5,381 bases of DNA from Chloroflexales bacterium (GTDB lineage Bacteria; Chloroflexota; Chloroflexia; Chloroflexales; Chloroflexaceae): assembly GCA_013336035.1 (NCBI GenBank), contig JAAXUL010000596.1, positions 1 to 5,381 of the forward strand, read 5' to 3'. Under the pieces are notes generated by a model. The model was given only the letters and a program-made list of their open reading frames with translations. It was not told the origin of the DNA and made no database searches. The position numbers were made by a program, and so were the translations under genes. Of the stretch, positions 1 through 4,752 are shown piece by piece (within the stretch, counting starts at the first letter, position 1; every line of letters starts with the position of its first letter).

Positions 1-19
1 GGGGGGGGGGGGGGGGGGG
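1..19. repeat. 19-base G homopolymer at window edge
   Basis: The window opens with 19 consecutive G, then further G-rich sequence to about position 40. On the minus strand it reads as CCC (Pro) codons in frame with the partial gene at 1-271. A perfect G run exactly at the edge of a contig is typical of a read or assembly artefact, such as dark-cycle G calls in two-colour chemistry. A genuine proline-rich linker is the alternative. The bases up to about 40 are mixed and more trustworthy than the pure run. Confidence 0.9.
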
Positions 20-271
20 CCGGGGGGGCGCGGGCCGGGGAAGATCGGGCAGCGCGCCGATCTGGTCGGCAAGGGTCAGGACGAGGAAGCTCTTCGCGCG
101 GAGGCGTGCGATCAGGCCGTCGCGGCGCCACGTGGTGAGCAAAAAGCGGTCGCCCTCACGCTCGCCCTCGCCGCGCAGGGTGGAGCTGGCGGCGGGGTTG
201 TAGACGATGAAGCGGTTGGGGCGCACCTCTTCGAGGTCGGCGGGGGCGCCGGGGCGACGCTTTGAGGGCAT
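1..271 (-). CDS. Hypothetical protein, 3' part missing (runs off left edge)
   Basis: An open frame starts with ATG at 271-269 and stays open for 90 codons to the window edge. It begins MPSKRRPGAPADLEEV and continues through a stretch around VRPNRFIVYNPAASS and LIARLRAKSFLVLTLADQ. Nearly every codon ends in C or G, as in the two upstream genes, which supports real coding. The start lies 6 bases after the ruvC stop, so it is probably the third gene of the yebC-ruvC operon. Only a weak AGG lies ahead of the ATG. The N-terminus is basic, the middle looks like a small mixed alpha/beta domain, and no signal peptide or membrane segment is visible. From about residue 76 it becomes Pro/Arg/Ala-rich and ends in six Pro codons read from the window-edge G run, which may be artefact. 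I do not recognise the family and assign no function. Confidence 0.6.
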   Translation of the reverse strand, partial: MPSKRRPGAPADLEEVRPNRFIVYNPAASSTLRGEGEREGDRFLLTTWRRDGLIARLRAKSFLVLTLADQIGALPDLPRPAPPRPPPPPP

Positions 272-277
272 CTTGGC

Positions 278-772
278 CTACTCGCCGGCCATCCGACGCA
301 ACGTCGGGCCGGTATAGGCGTGGCAGATGGCGATAGCGAGCGCGTCGGCGGCATCGTCGGGCCTAGGGGCGGCGGCGAGGCCAAGGGTGACGCGGACCAT
401 CTCCTGCATCTGCTTCTTGTCGGCGCCGCCGTAGCCGGCGACGGCCTGCTTGACGACCGTGGGCTTATACTCGTGGATGCTCAGGCCGGCCTGGACGAGG
501 GCGAGGAGCGCGACGCCGCGGGCCTGGCCAACCGTGATCGCCGTGTTGACATTCTTGCCGAAGAAAAGCTCCTCGATAGCGGCGTCGTCGGGGCGATGGC
601 GGGCGATCAGCTCGCAGAGGCCATCGTAGAGGATGCGTAGGCGCTCGGGGTGGGGCATGCCGGCAGGCGTGGTGAGGGCGCCGGTGGCGACGAGGGTGAT
701 CTGGCCGCCCTGCTCGTCAACGACGCCCCAACCCATAATGGCCGTGCCGGGGTCGATGCCCAGTGTTCGCAT
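278..772 (-). CDS. ruvC: Crossover junction endodeoxyribonuclease RuvC
   Basis: RuvC resolves Holliday junctions by paired symmetric nicks, working with the RuvAB branch-migration complex in recombinational repair. The 164-residue product is normal length for the family. It opens MRTLGIDPGTAIMGWG, placing the first catalytic Asp at residue 7 as in E. coli RuvC. The second acidic site is Glu67 in AIEELFFGKN, and the C-terminal pair is Asp140 and Asp143 in PDDAADALAIAICHA. The DNA-contact region VKQAVAGYGGADKKQM (107-122) is intact, so the enzyme should be active. I chose ATG at 772-770 over an in-frame TTG at 796 because it gives the canonical N-terminus; neither has a good ribosome-binding site. 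It lies 75 bases downstream of yebC with no obvious promoter of its own, so it is probably co-transcribed with yebC. ruvA and ruvB are not in the window. Confidence 0.96.
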   Translation of the reverse strand: MRTLGIDPGTAIMGWGVVDEQGGQITLVATGALTTPAGMPHPERLRILYDGLCELIARHRPDDAAIEELFFGKNVNTAITVGQARGVALLALVQAGLSIHEYKPTVVKQAVAGYGGADKKQMQEMVRVTLGLAAAPRPDDAADALAIAICHAYTGPTLRRMAGE

Positions 773-792
773 CAGAGTGAAGCACGCAAGCT

Positions 793-840
793 GCAAAGTG
801 CCCTATGGCGGCGGGCGGCCTTGCCGCACGTTGCATTTGC
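793..840 (-). other. Imperfect stem-loop between yebC and ruvC
   Basis: The 75-base yebC-ruvC spacer can fold. Outer arms GCAAA (836-840) and TTTGC (793-797) pair, and an inner hairpin GCGGC-AAG-GCCGC (815-827, minus-strand reading) is perfect. A short GTG/CAC pairing can link the two. There is no T run after it, so it is not a classical intrinsic terminator. It could stabilise mRNA, mark a processing site or attenuate ruvC. GC-rich spacers fold easily, so function is uncertain. Confidence 0.35.
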
Positions 841-847
841 GGTGGTC

Positions 848-1603
848 TTACTCAAACTTGGCGGCGATCTCATCGGTGATATCGAGGTTCGAGTAGACCT
901 TCTGGACGTCGTCGAGGTCTTCGAGCTTCTCGATCAGGCGCAGGACCGCGAGGGAGTCTTTCTCGTCGGGCTGCACGAGGGTCTTCGGGCGCATCGTCTT
1001 CTCGGCGCCGGTGACGGGGATCTTCTGCTCGATCAGGGCCTGGCGGACAGCGTTGAGCTGCGTCCACTCGCAGTAGATCTCGAGCTCGCTGCCATCGGCC
1101 TCGACATCGTCGGCGCCAGCGTCGATAACGGCGAGTTGCACCTCGTCAGGGTCGAGGCGCGTGCCGGCCAGGTCGACGGTGATCAGGCCCTTGAGCTCGA
1201 ACATCCAGCTGACCGAGCCGGGCTCGCCGGGGCTGCCGCCGGCCTTGTTGATCGTAGCGCGGACGTCCGAGTTGGTGCGGTTGCGGTTGTCGGTGGCGGT
1301 CTCGACCAAGAGGGCGACGCCGCCGGGGGCATAGCTCTCGTAGTAGACCTCCTCGAGGGCGGCCTCGTTGCCCTTGCCGAGGCCGCGGTCGATCGACCGC
1401 TGGATGCTGTCGTTCGGCATGTTGTTGGCCTTGGCCTTATCGACAGCCAGGCGAAGGCGAAAGTTCATCTCGGGATCGCCGCCGCCACCCTCCTTCACGG
1501 CGAGGGTGATATCCTTGGCCAGCTTGGTGAAGAGCTGGCCGCGGCGCTGGTCGGCGACGCCCTTAGAGCGCCGAATCGTATGCCATTTCGAATGGCCAGA
1601 CAT
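848..1603 (-). CDS. yebC: YebC/PmpR family protein (TACO1 homologue)
   Basis: The 251-residue protein is full length for the YebC/PmpR family. Hallmarks are the N-terminal MSGHSKWHTIRRSKG with RGQLFTKLAKDI (residues 22-32), NNMPNDSIQRSIDRG (60-74), YYESYAPGGVALLVE (87-101), TDNRNRTNSDVR (104-115) and a C-terminal DDVQKVYSNLD (231-241). Members were first annotated as DNA-binding transcriptional regulators (PmpR). More recent work on bacterial YebC and mitochondrial TACO1 points to a ribosome-associated factor that relieves stalling, notably at proline stretches. The start is fixed by the conserved N-terminus and by GGAGG 9 bases upstream. The gene is first in the leftward operon with ruvC, the same adjacency as in E. 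coli and many other bacteria. Its promoter is probably the extended -10 at 1702-1710. I expect a cytoplasmic protein; which YebC subgroup it belongs to cannot be told by eye. Confidence 0.96.
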   Translation of the reverse strand: MSGHSKWHTIRRSKGVADQRRGQLFTKLAKDITLAVKEGGGGDPEMNFRLRLAVDKAKANNMPNDSIQRSIDRGLGKGNEAALEEVYYESYAPGGVALLVETATDNRNRTNSDVRATINKAGGSPGEPGSVSWMFELKGLITVDLAGTRLDPDEVQLAVIDAGADDVEADGSELEIYCEWTQLNAVRQALIEQKIPVTGAEKTMRPKTLVQPDEKDSLAVLRLIEKLEDLDDVQKVYSNLDITDEIAAKFE

Positions 1604-1612
1604 AGAATCATG

Positions 1613-1617
1613 CCTCC
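1613..1617 (-). promoter_or_regulatory. Ribosome-binding site of yebC
   Basis: The minus strand reads GGAGG, 9 bases before the ATG at 1603-1601. It confirms the yebC start and is one of the few strong Shine-Dalgarno sites here; ruvC has none. Confidence 0.75.
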
Positions 1618-1624
1618 ATCGGCG

Positions 1625-1650
1625 ACACAGCGGGGGGGCGCCTGCTGCGT
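1625..1650 (-). other. Hairpin in yebC 5' leader
   Basis: In the leader RNA, ACGCAGC (1650-1644) can pair with GCUGUGU (1631-1625). This gives a 7-bp stem with one G-U pair around a 12-base C-rich loop containing GGCGCC. It lies 7 bases upstream of the yebC Shine-Dalgarno site. It does not match a riboswitch class I recognise. It might affect translation of yebC, but in GC-rich DNA it could be chance. Confidence 0.3.
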
Positions 1651-1701
1651 GGCCTGAGCGATCATGTGCAGGGAGGGCCGCACCCTCTCAAAGCTGGACC
1701 C

Positions 1702-1710
1702 ATTATAGCA
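1702..1710 (-). promoter_or_regulatory. Extended -10 promoter for yebC-ruvC
   Basis: The minus strand reads TGCTATAAT: a perfect TATAAT (1707-1702) preceded by the TGn extension. No TTGACA-like -35 lies 16-18 bases upstream, which extended -10 promoters can tolerate. The start point would be near 1695, giving a leader of about 90 bases before yebC. It is one of the few AT-rich spots in the region. Confidence 0.65.
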
Positions 1711-1737
1711 TAGGGCCGCGGCGGAGCGCCGTGCGGG

Positions 1738-1745
1738 CACTAGTG
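1738..1745. promoter_or_regulatory. CACTAGTG palindrome between divergent promoters
   Basis: An 8-base perfect palindrome sits between the two back-to-back -10 elements, just upstream of the rightward one. A regulator bound here could touch both promoters. Short palindromes occur by chance and no second copy was seen, so this is only a candidate operator. Confidence 0.2.
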
Positions 1746-1750
1746 AGATG

Positions 1751-1759
1751 TGCGATAAT
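1751..1759 (+). promoter_or_regulatory. Extended -10 promoter for the MBL/CNB gene
   Basis: TGCGATAAT is a TGn extension followed by GATAAT, five of six matches to the -10 consensus. No clear -35 is present. Transcription would begin near 1766, leaving a leader of about 110 bases that includes a small CCCC-TCGT-GGGG hairpin at 1799-1810. It points away from the yebC promoter. Confidence 0.5.
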
Positions 1760-1863
1760 ACTACGCGAACACCAGAACTCGCCCCGTTTACTTATTTACC
1801 CCTCGTGGGGGAAGGCTTACCGCCACTGGCATCTGGCAGGCAGGCTGCACCAACCGCCCGCGA

Positions 1864-1868
1864 AAGGA
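1864..1868 (+). promoter_or_regulatory. Ribosome-binding site deciding the MBL/CNB start
   Basis: AAGGA lies 9 bases before ATG 1878. The frame stays open far upstream, into yebC antisense sequence, so this site is the main reason for choosing 1878 as the start. Confidence 0.65.
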
Positions 1869-1877
1869 AGCCCCTTG

Positions 1878-4064
1878 ATGAGTAGCGCTATCCCAGAGAC
1901 CGACTTCCCCGAGCGTGTTAGGGCCCTGCCCAACACCGTCACTGTGGTCTCAACACGGGCCGGCGATGTCCTGGTAAACTGCCCCCCCGAGACGCTAAAG
2001 TATCTGCTGGCGAATGGTGTCACCCCCCCGGCGATCATATTGCTGCCGCCCGACGTGCCCGCTGGCCGGGAGCTTGGCTCAAGCGGCTTTGTGCGGCGCG
2101 GGATCAACTATGCCAGCGTCGAGTTTCTGATCTACTCGAACTATTTTGTGAAGGGCCGTAAGGCGCTGCTGGTGACGGTCACCGAGGGCCAGGCCAGGCG
2201 CCTGCGGGCTATCCTCGAGGAGACGATCAGCGGCCCGCTGGACCCGGCGCTCTACGGGGCCGATGCCTGGGTGCAGAGCGAGTGCGCCGCCGTGGCCTTC
2301 TTCCCCCCGCTGGGCCGATCGCCCCGCCCCGACGATATGGCCGATATCGTCAGCCTGGAGTCCGGCGGCGGCAACCTGGGCGCGGCCAGGCTCACCCTTG
2401 AGGGCGACGAGTTTGTCTTCTACGAGGATGACGAGGTAGTCGCCCGGGTGAGCACGCGCATCACGGATGTGGCTCTGCCGCTGACCCTGGCCCCGCCCCG
2501 CCCCCTGCACCGCCAGGAGCTGACCCTTCAGTTTATCGGCGGCAGCGACGGCTTCGACCCGGCCGGGATCACGACATGCTTCCTGGCCTATCTGGGCACC
2601 ACCGTGCAGACCCAGGCCACCCTCTTCGACGCGGCGGCCTATGTGATGATGCGCCTGGGCAACCTGGGCGTCTCGTCCAGCCACATCTCTGAGGTGGTGC
2701 TCTCGCATCTGCACGAGGACCATCTGGCGGGCCTGCCCGAGCTGATCCTGATGGGCAGCCACAGGGTGCGCGTGGTGACCTCGGAGATGATCTACCAGAG
2801 CCTGCTGCGCGTGCTGAACGCCATGCTCGCCCTGCCGCCCCAGGATGTCGCGGCGCTGTTCGACTTCTACCGGCTCGACCCGGGGGTGCCGCTCGATCTG
2901 GACGGGCGCCGCTTCGAGGCGATCTACGCGGTCCACTCGATCCCGACGATCGCCGTGCGGGTCGGCGGCGTCTGCTACTCGGGCGATATGCGCTACGACG
3001 AGGAGTGGTTCGCCGAGCTAGAGCAGGCGGGCGTGCTGCTGCCAGGCCGCCGCGAGGAGCTGATGCGTTTTGCTGAGGGGGCGAGCGTGCTGGTGCAGGA
3101 CGTGGGCGGCGGAACGATCCACAGCACGATCACGCCGCGGCTGCTGCAGGCCCTGACGGCAAAGAGCCAGCGCCTGGTGCTGGCCCACACGAGCAAGCAT
3201 AACCTGCCCGCGGATAGCTCGGCGCTAGCGGGCCAGATCGAGTTTGCCGGGAGCGGGCTGGTGGTGGGCGTAGGGGCGCCCCTCCCTGACGACACGCAGA
3301 TCGAGGTGGTCGAGACGATCGCGGCCTGCCCGCTCTTTGCGCGGCTGCCGATCGCCGAGCGGCTCACCCTGGCCGATCTGGCCGAGGTGGTCGAGTGGCC
3401 CGATGGGGCGACCATCCTACGCGAGGGCGACCCCTCGGACGGCTGCGCCTATATCGTGCACTCGGGGCTGGTCGAGATCCGGATCAGCGGAGCCCAGGTG
3501 CGTATGCTCGGGCGCGGCAGCAGCATCGGCGAGCGCGGCGCGATTATGGGCGAGGCCCGCTCGAGCACGATGATGGCCCGCGGGCCGGTCGAGCTGCTGC
3601 GGCTGACCGCCGAGGCCTTCGCGCCGGTGGCGCGGCGCCTGGGCCTGACCGACGCGTGCGAGCGGGCCGACTGGCTGGCGCAGGTGCCGGTGCTGCGCGA
3701 GCTGCCGTGGGCCAGCCGGCTCGACCTGGCCCTGGACTTCCAGCCGCGGCAGCTTGCGGTCGGCGAGCAGCTCTTCGCCCACGGCGAGGCGGGCTACGAG
3801 GGCTATATGCTCGTGACTGGCGCCGTGCTGTTCATCGATGAGGCGGGGGCCGAGATCGAGGTGCTGCGGGAGCCCGGCGAGTTCTTCGGCGGGCGCTCGG
3901 CCCTCTACGGGCGGCCACGTAGCGCCACGTCGCGAGCTGTTGTGCCGACAATAGTCTGGGCCCTGCCGGCGCCGGCCCTCGAGCGCCTGAACCTGCTCTA
4001 CCCGAACCTGCTGCTACATATGCGGATCGTCGAGGCCGGCCACCAGCAGAAGCGCAAAGTGTAG
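1878..4064 (+). CDS. Metallo-beta-lactamase-fold hydrolase with two C-terminal cyclic-nucleotide-binding domains
   Basis: The product has 728 residues. Residues about 15-130 resemble the first half of an MBL domain without its metal ligands (VLVNCPPETLKYLLANGV, then IILLPPDVPAG where HxHxDH would be). Residues about 214-470 are an MBL domain with candidate metal ligands His277, His279, Asp281 and His282 (SHLHEDHLAG), His353, Asp370 (YSGD) and His437 (LAHTSKH). Two CNB domains follow. CNB1 (about 483-590) has cassette IGERGAIMGEARSST with Glu552 and Arg561. CNB2 (about 601-703) has FFGGRSALYGRPRSAT, with Gly672 where Glu is expected and Arg681 kept. There is no helix-turn-helix, signal peptide or membrane segment. 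I infer a cytoplasmic hydrolase whose activity is tuned by cAMP or cGMP; a phosphodiesterase role is possible because class II cNMP phosphodiesterases share the MBL fold, but the substrate is unproven. It is transcribed alone, divergent from yebC, and ends with tandem stops TAG-TGA. The upstream in-frame extension is antisense to yebC and lacks domain content. Confidence 0.88.
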   Translation: MSSAIPETDFPERVRALPNTVTVVSTRAGDVLVNCPPETLKYLLANGVTPPAIILLPPDVPAGRELGSSGFVRRGINYASVEFLIYSNYFVKGRKALLVTVTEGQARRLRAILEETISGPLDPALYGADAWVQSECAAVAFFPPLGRSPRPDDMADIVSLESGGGNLGAARLTLEGDEFVFYEDDEVVARVSTRITDVALPLTLAPPRPLHRQELTLQFIGGSDGFDPAGITTCFLAYLGTTVQTQATLFDAAAYVMMRLGNLGVSSSHISEVVLSHLHEDHLAGLPELILMGSHRVRVVTSEMIYQSLLRVLNAMLALPPQDVAALFDFYRLDPGVPLDLDGRRFEAIYAVHSIPTIAVRVGGVCYSGDMRYDEEWFAELEQAGVLLPGRREELMRFAEGASVLVQDVGGGTIHSTITPRLLQALTAKSQRLVLAHTSKHNLPADSSALAGQIEFAGSGLVVGVGAPLPDDTQIEVVETIAACPLFARLPIAERLTLADLAEVVEWPDGATILREGDPSDGCAYIVHSGLVEIRISGAQVRMLGRGSSIGERGAIMGEARSSTMMARGPVELLRLTAEAFAPVARRLGLTDACERADWLAQVPVLRELPWASRLDLALDFQPRQLAVGEQLFAHGEAGYEGYMLVTGAVLFIDEAGAEIEVLREPGEFFGGRSALYGRPRSATSRAVVPTIVWALPAPALERLNLLYPNLLLHMRIVEAGHQQKRKV

Positions 4065-4065
4065 T

Positions 4066-4085
4066 GACCTCGCCTTGGGGCGGTC
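4066..4085 (+). terminator. Possible terminator hairpin after the MBL/CNB gene
   Basis: GACC (4066-4069) plus GCC (4072-4074) pair with GGC (4079-4081) plus GGTC (4082-4085), with a 2-base bulge and a TTGG loop. It starts right after the stop codon, in the space between convergent genes. No T run follows, so it is at best a non-canonical terminator, possibly acting with the next hairpin. Confidence 0.4.
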
Positions 4086-4089
4086 CCAC

Positions 4090-4109
4090 GGGTGGAGCAT
4101 GCTCCGCCC
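4090..4109. repeat. GC-rich palindrome, copy A; bidirectional terminator-like
   Basis: GGGTGGAGCATGCTCCGCCC forms an 8-bp stem with one G-T pair and a CATG loop, containing the perfect palindrome GGAGCATGCTCC. It directly follows the stop codon of the leftward gene (4112-4110) and ends the 4066-4109 convergent spacer, so it could terminate from both sides. It closely resembles the palindrome at 4717-4736 in stem layout and in the following CCCT, suggesting a dispersed repeat family. Confidence 0.55.
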
Positions 4110-4613
4110 CTATGGCGCGTCCTCGGCCCAGAGCAGGCCGACGCGCTCGCCCCCCAGGGCGATCACACCATTGTCGAAGGGGGCCTCGCTGAGCGAGCGC
4201 CAGCCCAGCACCTCGGCGCCGTGGCGATCATAGATGGCGAAGTCGCCGCTGACGGCCCCGTTGGTGAAGTAGCGCGAGCCCTCGGCGAAGAGGGCGAGAA
4301 AGCTGGCACCCAGGGCCTCGGCGCGCTCGCGGGGCATGACCTCGGCGGGGTAGCCGAGCTCGCCGCCGATGATGTGGAGCAGGATCTTGGCGGCGCTGCG
4401 GCGGGGCACCTCGACCCAGCCAGGGCCCAGGCCTCGGTACCCCGCCTCGGCGGCGAGGGCGTCGAGGGCGGGCGCGGGCTCGGCGGGTACGGGGCCGGCG
4501 ATGCGGCGCACGAGCAGGGTGAGCGGGTAGCTCGGCTCGCGGGCCTGCTCGAGGTCACGGGCCAGGGTGTCAATGGCGGGGTCAGGGTCGTGCAGCAGCT
4601 CGTATGGGGCCAT
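4110..4613 (-). CDS. Hypothetical protein, 167 residues
   Basis: The protein starts MAPYELLHDPDPAIDTLARD and ends FDNGVIALGGERVGLLWAEDAP. I chose ATG 4613-4611 because AGGA lies 9 bases upstream; an in-frame GTG at 4634 would add seven residues and swallow that site. The N-terminal 60 residues are mostly helical and acidic with a Pro/Ala-rich stretch (41-50). The C-terminal half (about 63-165) looks like an alternating beta-strand and helix domain, including VEVPRRSAAKILLHIIGGELGYPAEVMP and SGDFAIYDRHGAEVLGW. No signal peptide, membrane segment or catalytic signature is visible, so it is probably a soluble cytoplasmic protein. Coding is supported by GC3 bias, the ribosome-binding site and an upstream extended -10. 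I do not recognise the family and give no function. Confidence 0.8.
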   Translation of the reverse strand: MAPYELLHDPDPAIDTLARDLEQAREPSYPLTLLVRRIAGPVPAEPAPALDALAAEAGYRGLGPGWVEVPRRSAAKILLHIIGGELGYPAEVMPRERAEALGASFLALFAEGSRYFTNGAVSGDFAIYDRHGAEVLGWRSLSEAPFDNGVIALGGERVGLLWAEDAP

Positions 4614-4657
4614 GGGGGGCTTTCCTGGTAGCACGAAGGTGTGAGGGGACCGCCTCA

Positions 4658-4666
4658 GTTATACCA
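4658..4666 (-). promoter_or_regulatory. Extended -10 promoter for the 4110-4613 gene
   Basis: The minus strand reads TGGTATAAC: TATAAC (4663-4658, five of six consensus matches) after a TGn extension. No good -35 is visible. The start point would be near 4651, about 38 bases before the ATG. This suggests the gene is not only read through from the gene at 4753-5235. Confidence 0.5.
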
Positions 4667-4716
4667 CGGATCACGAGCGGCGCGGTACGAGCCGGGCTGG
4701 GCAGGGTGATGCGGTA

Positions 4717-4736
4717 GGGCGCAGCACGCTGCGCCC
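4717..4736. repeat. GC-rich palindrome, copy B
   Basis: GGGCGCAGCACGCTGCGCCC forms a perfect 8-bp stem with a CACG loop. It lies 17 bases past the stop of the leftward gene at 4753-5235. An alternative 5-bp hairpin, GCCCC (4733-4737) with GGGGC (4743-4747), overlaps it. It shares the pattern GGGyGsAGCAyGCTsCGCCCCT with copy A at 4090-4109. Both follow gene ends, so terminator or mRNA 3'-end protection is plausible, as is a REP/MITE-like mobile origin. Confidence 0.6.
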
Positions 4737-4752
4737 CTTAGCGGGGCTGGGC

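Noticed and set aside
773..796. Longer RuvC start at TTG 796
   Set aside because: It would add eight residues before the canonical MRTLGIDPG N-terminus, and the nearby AGGG is too close to serve it.
650..1657. Long rightward open frame of 335 codons across the yebC region
   Set aside because: It is antisense to yebC and ruvC, whose products carry full family motifs. The translation is repetitive in Asp, Leu, Gly and Ala with no domain, as expected for a GC-rich shadow.
1495..1665. Leader peptide from ATG 1665, with an Ala-Pro-Pro motif, upstream of yebC
   Set aside because: It has no ribosome-binding site and runs out of frame far into yebC. The Pro-Pro is intriguing given the YebC role, but the evidence is too thin.
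1751..1773. CAP/CRP-like site overlapping the rightward promoter
   Set aside because: TGTGCG and CGCGAACA form only an imperfect inverted pair with wrong spacing relative to TGTGA-N6-TCACA.
1368..1877. In-frame N-terminal extension of the MBL/CNB protein
   Set aside because: It is antisense to yebC for much of its length, lacks domain character, and ATG 1878 has a well-spaced AAGGA. The probable promoter also lies at 1751-1759, after most of the extension.
2079..2936. Leftward 285-codon open frame inside the MBL/CNB gene
   Set aside because: It is a reverse-strand shadow of a gene with clear MBL residues; the translation is rich in His, Gln and Arg and low in structure.
4092..4631. Rightward 179-codon open frame opposite the 4110-4613 gene
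   Set aside because: The minus-strand frame has a ribosome-binding site, an extended -10 and a more natural composition. The rightward frame is Gly/Ala/Val-rich and lacks upstream signals.
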